Of a stretch of 64,000 bases of DNA, positions 1 through 12,890 are shown piece by piece. The notes under the pieces were generated by a model. It made no database searches. It had not been told where the DNA came from and was given only the letters and a program-made list of their open reading frames with translations. The number at the start of each line of letters is the position of its first letter. The first letter of the stretch is position 1. This stretch comes from Chelydra serpentina. Lineage: Eukaryota > Chordata > Testudines > Chelydridae. The stretch covers positions 37,050,001-37,114,000 of the forward strand of contig JBAIAC010000008.1 in NCBI GenBank assembly GCA_037349315.1, given 5' to 3'. The position numbers and the translations under genes were made by a program.

Positions 1-1435
1 TTTAATAAGTTCATTTTGATCTTATGATTATTATGGTTTGATGTGCACAGTGGGATAAGGGTTTCTCAAGTAAACTAATCCCCATGCCTTTTTTTTTTTT
101 TACAAGAATTATAAGGGGAGATCTTATTAGTTTGTGAGCTATTAAGTTGACTGTCTAATTAGTTAGCTATAATGAGCTAGTACCATAGATTGAAATCACC
201 TGTAATTTAATTTTGATTGGCAAATGATCCCTTTGCATTAACAATTTTTTAAAAATAAAAAGAGTATTATATCAACAGTAGGATACCAGCACCTGATGTA
301 GAGATATTTATATACGAGCCTGAAAATATGTTGTTCATTGTCTCCAGTGTGGGGAGTTTTCCTTAAGGGTCTTTTAATTGTCTTCAACTGTCATCAGCTG
401 TATTTCTAATTGCACAGATTTCTGCCTCTGTATCCCTGCTCCCACAACAGAAAGGAACTGCATAACAAAAACAAAGCAAGCAACAAATGAGAATCAGACT
501 CTCTAATCCAAATGCCACGTGCAGGAACAGTACTCTTTGTAACTGTACTAGGAAATATAGTTGCTAAAAACTTAATGGGGAAAAAAAAATCAAAGTATCT
601 TGCTTCACCAAAATAATAATGTTTTCAAAGATATAAACCTTTGGAAGAAAGAGGCATCTGAATGAGAGGTGGTTGCATTTTTTCATTGGAAAAATGGTCT
701 TTTCGCAAAACTGGAAGTTTCTGTAGGAAGAGATTTACATTTTACTGCCAGCTCTAATTTGAATATAGAGGCTGCTATTAAATATAATGTATAGGCATAG
801 CTTATATTATTAAACTGAAATTGACTCTCCTTAGCTAAATGGAATACCAGGATACTTAATTGTTACTGTCCCGCTTCTTTCTCACATCTGCAATGCCCTG
901 AAATCTGACTGGCTGAGGAGGTTTGATTTGCCTAAGTAATAACTAAATGGCATTTTCTGAACAGCTATAGAGTGCATATGCCCTGTACTCAGAACTCCTT
1001 GCTCACATGCCCATGATAAACATGGCCCTCTCCAACTTCTGGCTCCCTCTCCACTCTGTGTTCTTACCTAGCCCCAGATATTATGTATAATTTGAATTTT
1101 AAAAAGGAATTACTCTTAGGCTTTTTTTCCCCAAGAGATATAGTGGGGCAGAAGGGAAGTGGTGAGAGAAGACAGACTGCGGATAACTGACAGTGTTTGT
1201 TGTGGGGCATATGAATTGTAATTCTGAGGCCAGTACACATATTAACAGGCATGTTTATGATAGCTAATGAAAGCAGAGATGAAAGGAACAAGAGTGCATT
1301 TCAGTACAAGAGTAACTAGGATTTGTCCAGTCAACTCAGCTTTATACTGTAATAGTAGTGTCTCAGCTAGTCAGAGCCCAAGGTTACTATACAGTTATTG
1401 ATGCATAACTGTATATTTTTTGTCATTTATGTAAA

Positions 1436-1685
1436 TCCCTGCAGCCAGATTGGCTGAAGGGGTCTGATTTGCATAATCTCTGCATGATTATTTCTCAATA
1501 ACTCTACTGTATGTAAATCCCTTAATTCTGATAGTTATTTGCCATTATTAACCAATCAGAGACCATGCATTTGCATAATCACATTAAGGTTATTGCTGAA
1601 AAACCATAGTGTGACTATGGAAATCACTTGCTTGATTGGCTGCTGTAATCATAGTGGCAGACTAGTCACCAATGATTACAGTGGT
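1436..1685. repeat. Repeated CCAAT/octamer-like units
   Basis: A segment containing diverged copies of one unit: a CCAAT box (ATTGG at 1449-1453 and 1635-1639, CCAAT at 1552-1556 and 1669-1673) and, in two units, ATTTGCAT a short distance downstream (1467-1474, 1569-1576). A weaker copy of the unit, with TTTGCCT in place of the octamer, lies at about 891-940. Either this is an old tandemly repeated element, possibly an LTR, or a cluster of NF-Y and POU sites. The sequence shows the motifs; any regulatory activity is speculation. Confidence 0.4.
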
Positions 1686-1854
1686 CAAACAGACTGAGAG
1701 AGCCTGTGGGTTTATTTTTGATTTGTTGGGCCCCACTGAGATGGCGTATTACTATTAGGCAGGCTTTGTTCAGTGATGGGCTGTTGGGGATCTGCTTGCA
1801 ATGATGAAAGGCTTACTCTGGGAGGTCAGAGAGCTAGCACAGGTTTTATCAAGA

Positions 1855-1953
1855 GAGGCATCCCTCAGAAGCATTTTACCAAGAGCGTTTTGCCAGAGGC
1901 ATTTTACTTAGCAGGAGATTTGTCTAGGGAGGCATTCCCTAGAAGCATTTTCT
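1855..1953. repeat. Short direct repeat pair
   Basis: Two copies of a roughly 25-bp unit (GAGGCAT-CCCT-AGAAGCATTTT) begin at 1855 and 1929, 74 bp apart. A partial third (GAGGCATTTTA) lies between them. This looks like a small, decayed tandem duplication in intron sequence. No function is visible. Confidence 0.45.
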
Positions 1954-2174
1954 CTTTCAGGGGTTTGTCTGCATTCCCCTGAGGCTTTCTTCCCTAGCAG
2001 GGGACTTATTTATGGCATAATATCTTTGATGTTTTCAAAGCATATTCTCTTTTTGTATGATTTGTGTCATGCTTTTTCTGCAAGAAAAATGCTGCAGCAC
2101 AGCATAGTTATAGCCTGAAAGTGCCTATTTACCCCATGCCACATTGGGGTGCTCTGACTTCCTTCTCTACTTAG

Positions 2175-2833
2175 TTGTGTGTAGTGGTGTTTTAGCCATG
2201 TTGGTCTCAGGATATTATCTTACCCACCTTGCCTCACTAGTATCTTTTGTTGGACCAACTTCTGTTGGAGAGAGAGAGACAAGCGTCAAGCTTACAAAGA
2301 GCCTTACCATTTTCTTGTGTGTGTTCATTCGAGGGTGTAGTGTGATTATCCTGTTTTACCCACATAGTTGTTGTTGGGGCATTTAATGCACTGGAGGAGG
2401 TAATCCACAACACCCATGAATCTTGAAAAGTGTGTGGTGGGGGCGTTGATCATTGTAGCAGTGGAGATATGTCTGCAGGTTTTGCATGTCATTCTGGCAC
2501 AGTCTGGTGCAGCTTTGAGTTGGTGTGTCCTGGTCTGAGGGAGCTTGCTTCTGATGATGAGCTTGGAGAGTTTGAAGGCAAGAAGAGAGGGTTCAGGAAA
2601 GATTTATTTCAGGATGTGGGCCCTATCAAGTATGGGTTTTTGTTGTTTGGCACCGTGCATGGGCTCCAGTGTGGAGTAGTAGGTGAAAAATAGGGGTGTG
2701 CAGTTAGAGGGGGTTTTATTTCTGAACTGAAGCAAAGAAAGCCCAGGTGTAAGCCTGAAAGCTTGTCTCCATCACCAACAGAAGTTAGTCCAATAAAAGA
2801 TATTACCTTACCCACCTTGTCTCCTCTACTTAG
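2175..2833. mobile_element. Foldback-type non-autonomous repeat with inverted arms
   Basis: The left arm (about 2175-2302) and right arm (about 2748-2833) are imperfect reverse complements. They share AAGCTTGTCTC, CCAACAGAAGTTGGTCCAA and the interrupted AAAGATATTACC...ACCCACCTTG. The arms enclose about 445 bp without coding potential. The right-arm sequence is one I recognise as abundant in turtle and crocodilian genomes; the family name is uncertain. Confidence 0.55.
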
Positions 2834-3432
2834 GATTTTTAACTGTGTACCAGCAACAAAAATGGTCATGTCAGTTCATCAGTTCTTTCAACTGAAGCAG
2901 AACGCCCCCCTCCAAACAGCATATATTTTATGAGTGCAGCATTTAATTACTCCTCCCTCAGTGCACATGCATCACTCTCATTACCGCTAATGGGAGTTGT
3001 GCATATAATCAAGGCAGGAGCATAGCACCATATATTTGGCTCTTTCAACCAGGGGAACACAAATAAGATCAATGTTCCCACTTTTCGGCTTCATATTTCT
3101 CCAGTGCTAGCTGGTGAAAGGCTCAATTACATTTTACAGTGTTTCTAAATTTGTCAGTGACTTTTTAGTGAATATGAAAATTCACTGCTTCCTTTCTAGC
3201 ATTCAGTACTGTCCAGAAAAATTGAACTGTTTGTTGACAATTCTTACTAAGCAAAACATGTGAGTGAGTGCATTCCTGCTGATTTTTCTCTTATACTGAG
3301 CTTACGTCTCCCAACTTCAATAGAGTAATTTCTGATTTAAACCAATATGAGTGGAGAATCAAGCCAAGGTCTTTAGAAGTAGGAAACTAGTGCATCCACA
3401 CACTTCTGCTGGCTGACTAAACTGTCTTTTAA

Positions 3433-3527
3433 GCCCTGATTCAGGAAGGTATTTCAGCATGTGAAGTCAATGAGACTACTTATGTGCTCAGAGTTAAACA
3501 TGTGCTTTGCTGGATTGGGGCCTTAAA
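3433..3527. mobile_element. Palindromic MITE-like repeat (CCTGATTCAGGA family)
   Basis: The left end reads as a CCTGATTCAGGA-type sequence and the right end as its inverse (GGATTGGGGCC). The centre carries TGAAGTCAATGAGACTAC and TTAAACATGTGCTTTGC. It matches four other segments of the window (28924, 51581, 51873, 62022). The whole repeat is nearly self-complementary and non-coding, as expected for a very old MITE of sauropsid genomes. Confidence 0.55.
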
Positions 3528-6234
3528 GAGCAGTATTTTCTCCTTTGACTGGAACAGCCACCAGGAGGTAATCCTTTTATTAAGGGATAGAGTAAAGTCA
3601 AAATCAGGACATTTAACAATATATTCTATGAGTGTTGAGTTTCAGACAGCTGCATGCTTCATTGCTGCTACAGCATTTACTATAGTCTCTCTTAGGATTC
3701 TTTTGTCCTATTTTCAGAACTTGGCCTTGAAGTACTACTGATTTTCTGAGGCCTCAAATACTATGTGATATGAATATGATTTGCCTAGATGTTTGTATTG
3801 TCTTGTTATCACTGGTTAGTATGACTGTGCAGCTGTTCAGCAATTATTTACTATGGAGACAAACAGAAACTACAAAACTGAAGCAGTTCATAGAAAGTTT
3901 GGTAATTGCTAAAACCTGGCCCAAATCACGACTCAAATGCTACAAAAATGGAAACGCTATGTGTGAATGTTGCGCTGGTTTTGAATGTCATTGTATTTGA
4001 AGTAATATATACATGGCTAGCATTGAAATCAGCAATGTTTTCTCCAGTAGAGAAAATTAATTTAAAATGTCATCTGTTTAATTATTGTTTGTTATGCTTA
4101 ATTAAGAATGGTAATTTATTAGCTTTATTTGTATCATACTTAATATGTTGATTTACGGAAAAAAATTACAAGAAATTTGTTTTCTAGTGTCAAAGTTTTG
4201 GGAGCTCTTTAAACATCTCTTACAAAGTGTCTTTACTATGGGTCAAATTAGGGTCATGTGGGCAACATGGGTGCAGGCAGGGCACACTTACCGTTCGTAA
4301 GGGATGTGCAAGGGGGGGAGGAGATATTATGTCTGCATAATAAGTGCTGCTGGTGGACAGAATGGTGAATGCTAGCTCTTGTGCACCTTTAAAGAGATAT
4401 AGCACCCTGTGCTTCACAGTGCAGACCTGCCAGTGCCTCCTAATGTTCAGAGTGGATGGGGCCACAGCAGTGCCCGTGTTCCAACAAGACACATTTCTAT
4501 AGAGCTAGTAAGTGCTGATGGCAGAGCTTTTTCATCTCCCTTTGTACTACTCAGGGCGTGCAGCCACGTTATGGGTCCCACTCCGATGCACCTGGGCAAA
4601 ATCAGCCATCATTTACTCCCTTTTAGTGTCAATTAAAATGAACACATTTCTAACTGTAGAGGATTTGGAAAACTGTAGATGTCCATCTACAGTATCTATC
4701 GATGGCATTAATATGTGGTTTGAATGCCTCGATGTCTAGAACTGGACCAATACTTGTTCCGGAACAAAGGCTGTTGTTAGGAAGCAGAATTAAAACTAAA
4801 AAATAAATAGATAGTCTTCATTAAGAGCAGAATGCTAGTAAAAGTTAATCAAATGCAAAACGTTCTCTGAAAGCTGTTTAATGTAGCTTTATTCAGGAAA
4901 AGAAATTGATTAGAAGAGATGGACTTTGTGAAAAGGAGCCATCTTCAAAAAGCTGTAGGAAAGGGCAGAAATGCAGATAAGGTTTTTCATCATTCTCTGC
5001 TGATCTTTCTAGCTATTTAATGGAACTGATGTGCATTTTAGATATTCTGTTACAGATATGTAAGGAATATATATTGCCAAAATGTCTTGAATTCTCTTGA
5101 AGGCAAGAGCCCTAATTCTCAGTATATCCGTATCTTTGCCGAGCGCAGAGGGATTAGGAAAGGTGGGTTTGTGTTCCTGGTGTTCCTGGAAGCCCGCAGT
5201 GTCATTTAGAGTAACCTCAGGGCTGTGGGCCTAAAGATGCAGAGACTCGCCGAGTGCAATGTGCCCCTGACCTGCCCCAATATGCTCCTTGTGCTGGGGG
5301 CAAGGAGCATGGCCGGTAAAGGTCTGCTACAGTAGTTGTACATTGGCGAAGGAGAACACTTACACAGGGAACATTCCCTGGGTATTATATTAATATTGTA
5401 TAATTCTGTCCTCTTCCATGAGTCTTTGTACCACCAGAGTATTGTAAAGGGGGAAGTGTTGTAATGGAGAATTGGACCCCAGTTCTCACTGTTCCCTTTC
5501 TCTCTGTCCTGTGTCTCTGTATGCATGCACACACTACCTTTCAGTTCATGAACATTTCTACTTGGAGGAATGCAAAGCAGATCTGCTGTGCTAATTCAGG
5601 ATGCGTTTCTTACACACACTGCTGAAACGTTCCTGATTTTTTTTTCATGGCGTACATGGCCTTTTTTGATGTGTAACTTTTTTTAGGTGTAACTGGTGCT
5701 ATAATGCAACCTGGCAGCATTTTGTGACTCTCTCCTCTAGAACTTTCGTGTCTTGCTGAATGAAAATGTACTTGCTCTTTTTTGTACGGAAAGACTTAAA
5801 GAAAATGCCCTTATAAACCGAACGCAAGAATGAAGGATGCCACAGCTGTAGCTTCCTCCATTGGCACAGATCCTGCTGATGCACTGAATCTAGTATGTTT
5901 AACATTGACTGAGATGTATTGTCTATTGTAAAGGACCAAAGTTACATCCGGTGACTCCTGCTTACTTTTTAAAATTTAAACTCAAGTATGAATTCAGCCA
6001 GATAGTGGCTGGCTAGTGGTATATGCCTGAATATTTGAGAGGTTCTGTGTAGAAAATGTGTCCACCAGCTCTATATTGATACAATTACAAGATATAAATA
6101 TAACCTTGCAAAAGACCTACTATTGATATGCAGGTGTTTCTGTAATAGGGTTGCATTTTCTAGGACTTTACATAGGAACACAAGGCTTCCTGTTGATTCA
6201 GATTAATAGATTTTAAAGCAGGACCATTGCAGGG

Positions 6235-6690
6235 TGAAAGTAAGCTGGTACGGGCCGGTATGGCATACCGGTAAAAAGTAGCCGCCGGTACTGGCCCATA
6301 TGCAGCCAACGTTAAAGCGCTGCTGTGGCAGCGCTTAACACTGCTCCCACTTTTGTAGCCCCTGTCGGCAGTCCTTCTGGGTCTTAAAAGTGCTGCTGTG
6401 GCAAAGGACCCTGCTTAAAGTGCTGCAGTGGCAGTGCTTTAATTTCCTTGCCCTTTTTGCCCCCCGGGTGCCGATGGGGGGGAGGGGAGAGGCAAAAGGA
6501 GCAGCTGCCCCGGGGCCGGCGATTTAAAAGGGCCCGGGGCTCTGGCCGCTGCCGCTGCTCTGGCCCAGGTGGCACGGGCCAGGCAGGGCGGATGGCATGG
6601 CTGGGGGATGCTGACCCCCCATTCCCACCCCTTCCGCCTGAGGCCTTGCCCCTTCCGTGTTTAAAAAATTGCAACTTCTATTCTGAATTT
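6235..6690. repeat. GC-rich interspersed repeat
   Basis: A compositionally distinct island in A/T-rich intron. It begins with GGTACGGGCCGGTATGGC and a CCGGTA inversion. It then repeats an AAGCGCTGC-TGTGGCAG-type module three times (about 6313, 6388 and 6417) and ends in a C/G-rich stretch. The two overlapping ORFs here are compositional. It is probably a non-autonomous transposon of a turtle family; no target duplication was identified. Confidence 0.45.
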
Positions 6691-7574
6691 TTCTACCTTC
6701 ATCTTCCAGCCACTGGATCTTGTCATGACTTTGCTGTTTATATGCACTTAGAGGGCAACATAGATTTTTGACAGTAGAGGGCTCTTTAATCTAGCAGCCA
6801 ATCAAGTCACCTCTTAACCTTCCTTTGACTTCATCCTCCGCTCAGGTGCTAGAAACCTCCATAAAAAGAGAGGGTTATTAACTGGTGACTAATGCAAGCA
6901 TGTGGAACTCATTAACTCAATTGGGTTATAACAAATTTTGAGGACTGTCAAGGCAGAAGTAACTAGATTCTGTGACAGAGGAAGCCCTGTAAGGAAACCC
7001 TATGAATAGCCAAGTTTGGGGAGAAAGCTGAGGCTTATATTTTATTCTTATTGTCTGAATTAACAATAAAGCCAAAACCTAAGGAGCACATAAGTTTGGA
7101 CTCTATACAATGTATGTAGACAGTTACCAAAGCAGGAATAGTCCACCTTGTAACAGTTCTTTGGATAGTCAATTGAAGGGATAACATAATTTTTACATTC
7201 TGACAAAGATTTAATATTTGATATTATTTCACCTGATGCTTTATGAGTCTGGAGTAACAAGAATAGAATGAATAAATTCATGATATGTAGGCAAAACTGA
7301 TGATTGCTTGGTAGGTTTTGACATATTATTTTTATTTTTTGGCTTCTTAGATTTCATTCCAGCTGTATGTATGAACAAGAAGTGAGATGAGATGGGGGAA
7401 TTGATGCAATTTTGTGTTTTGATGCAGTGTGAGAAGAATCTCAAGTGGCTTTGTTTCCTGAGAACATGGGGGAGTGTGTTTAGAAGTAAAAAAATAAATA
7501 AAACAAAGATAATACTGTGAATTCAGCTTTTATGTCTATTATGACAGAGTCAGAATGTCAAATTTCTGATGATC

Positions 7575-8485
7575 TGTTTGATCTATTTGGCAGATGAAAT
7601 TTAATGTTGATAAATGCAAAGTAATGCACATTGGAAAGCTATTATAAGCAACTATACATATAAAATGATGGGGTCTAAATTAGCTGTTACTACTCAAGAA
7701 CAGAGTACTCTTGACGTCATTGTGGATAGTTCTCTGAAATCATCCACGCAATGTGCAGCAGCAGTCAAAAAAGTGAACAGAATGCTGGGAGTAATTAAGA
7801 AAGGGATAGAAAATACCATGTTGCCTCTATATAAATCCGTGGTACGCCCACATCTTGAATACTGTGTGCAGATGTGGTCGCCCCATCTCAAAAAACACAT
7901 ATTGGAATTGGAAAAGGTTCAGAAAAAGGCAACAAAAATGATTAGGGGTTTCTGTATGAGGTCAGATTAATAAGACTGGGACTTTTCAGCTTGGAAAAGA
8001 GATGGCTAAGCGGAGATATGATTGAGGTCTATAAAATCATGACTGGTATAGAAAAAGTAGATAAGGAAGTGTTGTTTACTGCTTCTCATACCAGAAGAAC
8101 TAGGAGTCACCAAATGAAATTAATAGGAAGCAGGTTTAAAACAAAGAAAAGGAAGTATTTCTTCACATAGCGCACAGTCAACCTGTGGAACTCCTTGCTG
8201 GAGGATGTTGTGAAGGCCAAGACCATAATTGGGTTCAAAAAAGAACTAGATAAATTCATGGAGGATAGGCCCATCAATGGCTATTAGCCAGGATGGGCAG
8301 GGATGGTGTCCCTGGCCTCTGTTTGCCAGAAGCTGAGAATGGGTGACAGGGATTGGATCACTTGATGATTACCTGTTCTGTTCATTCCCTCTGGGGCACC
8401 TGGCATTGGCCACTATCGGAAGACAGGATGCTGGGATAGATGGACCTTTGATCTGACCCAGTAGGGCCATTCTTATGTTCTATTC
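7575..8485 (+). mobile_element. CR1-type LINE, 5'-truncated 3' end with broken reverse transcriptase tail
   Basis: Conceptual translation gives WQMKFNVDKCKVMHIG at the start. It then continues through LPLYKSVVRPHLEYCVQMWS (about 7822-7881) and [20 protein letters not shown] to a C-terminal EDRPING just before 8282. This is the RT thumb/C-terminus of CR1-clade ORF2, split by at least one frameshift (near 7965) and one stop (8168). The 3' UTR that follows ends near TTCTTATGTTCT and is of a kind I associate with turtle CR1-related LINEs. Everything upstream in the element is missing, as is usual for 5'-truncated LINE copies. It is old and inactive. Confidence 0.8.
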
Positions 8486-10627
8486 TGAGCCTTCTAGTGC
8501 TCTATGAAGGTGGAATTCTGTGCCTGCAGGGAGCCCCATTGATTTCACTGGTGCTTTTCACTTTTGTCTGCCCACGCAGAACAACTTGCAGGGTGGGGTT
8601 CTTGGACCTTATATTTTCTAAGTGTTCATACTGTGTAATGTGAATTTACATGACATCAGAAATATGATGTTTACATTTAATAAAGTGACGATGGCTAATA
8701 TTCAGGTTACATGCCAAGACTTTTTCCATTTTATCTGTCTCTTGTAACTTCCCCCAAATATTCACCTGGAGATTTTCCAGCTTTGCCCCCCTGGAAATCA
8801 TTGCAAAGCTTCTGTTGGTTTCCATAGGGACAGGATTACTGACCTTAGTATCTGCTCAAAGGCAGATTATTGTTTCAAAGTTTGAGCAGAATGTAGTCAA
8901 GGAGTGAAAGGTGAGAGGGGTGAGGGGGAAATAGACTCACATTATTAAAAAAACCAAATTCTCATAACCTTTTTTGGAACAGTTTTAGTGCTAAAATTGC
9001 TACAGACTGAGAGTTAAAATCTAGCATGGAAACAGCCTTGATTGAGGGGAAATGACCTTAAGTATTCCAGAAACACCTGCTTTATTTTGACTGAATTAAG
9101 GCCTGTGGAAGAGAATATTGTATTCTGTGGATGTATCAAAGAAGAGCTACCTTGTGCATGCAGTGTGTTTACTTTAGATGCACAGTGACAAGTTTAGTGA
9201 TGGAGTGAAGTGAATGAAGTGAGGGCTTCCATGAAATCTTGAAAGCCTTAACTTATTTATTGCATGTCTTGCAATTTAGAAGCTGCAGGCCTTCTAAGGC
9301 TCTCTTCTGTGAACCTCATTAGATATTTGGTATAGGGTGTTCTGGTGATGGCTAGCTAAATAGTACCACCGAGAAATTATTTTTCTCTTAAAGAAAACCT
9401 AGGAAATTCCATTTAAAATAACTGGGAATATGCATGCACAGCCATAATTTCTTCTCCCTTGCACATATGCCCTACAATTCAGTTTTTTATTACATCATCA
9501 CATACTATTTCTTAAATATTACAGTATATCATTAAAAAATCTACATTTTTAATACATATGTGAAGAATTTTGTAATACTATTTACCACTGCACGTATGTC
9601 AGATACATTGCGTTAAAATTGTGTATGTGAAAAGTACATGGTGTACTGTTCTTACCCAACACACTGCATAACAGGTGTATAATATAAAATAACGGTGAAA
9701 ACTTGCTGGCATAGGAAGATCACCAAAATTGTTGGTAAGTTATTTGGCTAATTTCCTCATCTCCTAAGGATGGCCGTGCTGCCGATTGAAATGAATTTGT
9801 ATAAACATGGCCGCTGTCTCAATGGCAGATGGCGGCCAGTGTCTCTATGGGTGGACAAGAAGATTAGAGTAAAAAGGGTTTCTTCTGTTCTTTCAGCTCA
9901 CCTTTTCCCCCTGGGAGCTGGCCACAGCTGTTTTCCTTTTGCTAATCTGTATGAAACGACTGTGCAGGGTTAGCACCACTAGGCTACCATCTAAGAAGGA
10001 GAGATGGGACCATAGCCTTGTGCCACTGAAAACATTTGCCAGCAATACAGTAACTCCTCACTTACAATCATCCTGGTTAATATTGTTTCATTGTTGCATT
10101 GCTGATCAATTAGGGAACATGCTCGTTTAAAGTTGTGCAATGCTCCCTTCTAACGTCGTTTGGCAGCCTCCTGCTTTGTCCACTGATTGCAGGAAGAGCA
10201 ACCCGTTGGAGCTAGCTGGTGGGGGCTTGGAACTAGGGTGGACCGGCAACCCCCGTATCAGCTCCCCGCTCCCCTAAATTCTCTGTGCAGAAGCTGCCCA
10301 GCAGGCTATCAATTGCTGGCAGTTCAGCTGTCCCTTGCCCCACTGCCATGTGCTGCTCCTGCCGTCTGCCTTGGAGCTGCTCCCTGAGCCTCCTGCTTGC
10401 TGTGCGGGGGATGGGGCTGGCGAAAGGAAGGGGCTAATATCAGGGTGTCCCCCTCACCCCTGCTCCTGTGCCCCGCTTACCCTTTCTTCACATACAGCAG
10501 GGTGGGGTCACCGACGGAGAGAGACAGAGAGAGCTTGGGGCAGCAGCTGCTGTCTCAATTTCCTGATCCACTTAAAAAGACAATTCATTTGAAAGTGGGG
10601 TCAGCTTACTTATAGGGGCAATGTGCA

Positions 10628-10628
<1 letters not shown>

Positions 10629-10685
<57 letters not shown>
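10629..10685. repeat. Compound (CT)n(AC)n microsatellite
   Basis: About 24 bases of CT repeat pass directly into about 32 bases of AC repeat, inside the Tc1/mariner-type element. Confidence 0.95.
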
Positions 10686-10687
<2 letters not shown>

Positions 10688-10954
10688 TGTGTGTTTCTGT
10701 CTCTGTCTGCCATGCTGTCTTCCCTCCCTCCATTGGTGCTGCCTTGTAGAGTGTGAGAGGCTACATTAACAACAATGTGTTAACCCTTGAGGGCTCAGCC
10801 AAAAGCTAGTTCATCATTTAGCAGTAAGGCATTCCCTGGGAAATATCCCACCCTCTTCCACCCTCTAACTTCACCACCTCAACCAAGCTTCACAATCATC
10901 ATCACTGTGAACAGTATTAAATTGTTTGTTTAAAATTTATACTCTGTGTATGTG

Positions 10955-10966
10955 TGTGTGTATGTA

Positions 10967-11006
<40 letters not shown>

Positions 11007-11007
11007 A
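10955..11007. repeat. (GT)n(AT)n(GT)n microsatellite
   Basis: A GT-rich run, a central AT run of about 26 bases, then GT again, inside the 3' part of the Tc1/mariner-type element. Confidence 0.9.
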
Positions 11008-12544
11008 GATAGATTTTTGTCTGGTGAAAATTTTTTCCCTGGAACCTAAGCCCCCCATTTATATTAATTCTTAAGGGGAAACTGGATTCGCTTAACATCG
11101 TTTCGCTTAAAGTCGCATTTTTCAGGAACATAACTAAAATGTTAAGTGAGGAGTTACTGTACTGCTCAGCCCAATAGGGGGACATATGAAGCCTCCCCCA
11201 CACCCTGAACAGATCTGTCTCCCAGATCTCTAGCTAGAATATTGACTTCTCTTGCAAAATGAGTTTGTATCTACAAGGCAAAATTGAGAGCTATGTTATT
11301 AAAATACATACCTTTGCGCAAAGAGGGTGTATCCTAATAACCCTAATGCCAACACATTCAAAACCTGGAGGGTATAAAGTTCGGCTCTTAAATCCATAAT
11401 TAAGTGCCTAAATATAAGTGATTTGATTTTCAAAGCTTCTCACATCTTGCAGCTCTCATTGATTTCTGTGGGATTTATGGGTGCTCTTCTACTTCTGAAA
11501 ATGAGGCCATGTATACATTAGAGCACCACGTTTGAAAAATTGACCTAGATCAATAAAGATACTTTGTACCATTATGGCAGTAAAAATAAAGTAAATACAA
11601 AAGAATGAAAAAAATGCTAAACGTGCGAATCTAAGGTAGTAGAAAAGAATTATCTGAGCTCTATTGTAGTATATGACAAATGTGATAATGTAATTAAAGA
11701 CTATTTCATAATACTTAAATACTTATTCAGTGTATAGTTCACCTCTCCATAGCTCTCGCAAGAGATCTGGGCAGAATCAAGATTGCATTGGCAACTTAAA
11801 CTTTGTAAATTTCTGACACTTTAAGTGCGTAAACGGGCAATCACTACATTCACTTATTATAGCTCTTTTCAGATGGAATTAAATACCAGTTTTTGGGGAA
11901 TAAAGTGAATATATTTTTTCTATTCTTAATAGATACTTATGAATACATGTTGATGTAAATGTAAAGAATTCTTAAATTTCCACTACCAAAAAAACCTCTG
12001 TGACAGAAACCTAGTTAAAAAGCTTTTCCACGAAGTGGGGGAAATTGAAATCACAATGCTATGACTATTAGGTGTAAGGAAATGTATTTTAAATATCTAC
12101 ATCACAGAGTAATGTATTCATCTTTTGGAGACCATTTAGTGTAGCAAGCAACTGAATGAATGGAATGAGATTATTACTACACAGCCCTGATTTTATTCTC
12201 ATGTCTGGCACACTGTATTCATCTGTTAAACTGAATGCTAAGAGTACGTTTGAAGCCATCCAGTCTTTTTGTTAGTATCCGACTGTTGTGACATCTGCTT
12301 CTATAAAGCCAACATTTTCATCTTTCCTTAGTCATTTTATTGTTAATAGTTGTTTCAGTATACTGCAGCCAAATTAAGCCCATTTGAAGGATATGTATTA
12401 TGGAGTGTAAAAAGACTTGCATCAGCAGTAGCATACATTTATAAAGACTGAGTGACATAAAAGTCTATAGAAAACAACTTCCTTTGTGAATGGCTAGACT
12501 TGCTAGTGTAGGTTGATGACTAGAGTTGATTGACTGGAGCTAGA

Positions 12545-12890
12545 ATTTTCTTTATGTGGGAAATTCTGACATTTTGAAATTTCCTTTTGTCCTGAGTTGC
12601 AACAACAAATCAAAATTTTGAAACTTCCTGCAAAATGAAAATTCCAAAATGTTTCATTTCAAATATATTGATGTGGCCTTATTGAACCTTTTAGTTTTGA
12701 TAAGGTTGAAGTGCTTCATTGAAGCTTTTCAATTATTATTTATAATATAAAAAATCAAACAAAGAAATCAAAATGAAGCACATCAATAATTTTTTGTTGA
12801 AATCAATATGCTCCTGCAAAATTTTTTGATCTTGTCAAATCAGGATTTTCTGATGGAAAACTTTCTTCTGAAAAATTTCAACCAGTTTTA
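12545..12890. repeat. A/T-rich diverged repeat with AAATTTT/GAAAATT inversions
   Basis: Many short inverted pairs (AAATTTTGA, TTCATTTTG, CAAAATGAA, GAAAATTCC) and a partly self-complementary layout. A similar composition and word set recurs at 40310-40610. It looks like an old palindromic DNA element; no clean ends were found. Confidence 0.4.

Larger units (their letters stand above)
10048..11159. mobile_element. Non-autonomous Tc1/mariner-type DNA transposon
   Basis: The 5' end CAGTAACTCCTCACTTA (10048) is the exact reverse complement of the 3' end TAAGTGAGGAGTTACTG (11143-11159). TA dinucleotides flank both sides (10046-10047 and 11160-11161), giving the TA target duplication and CAGT terminus typical of Tc1/mariner elements. 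The 1112-bp interior has no transposase; it holds GC-rich sequence and two microsatellites. It was mobilised in trans, if this classification is right. Confidence 0.75.

Noticed and set aside
6384..6771. GC-rich overlapping ORFs
   Set aside because: Composition of an interspersed repeat, without recognisable protein features.
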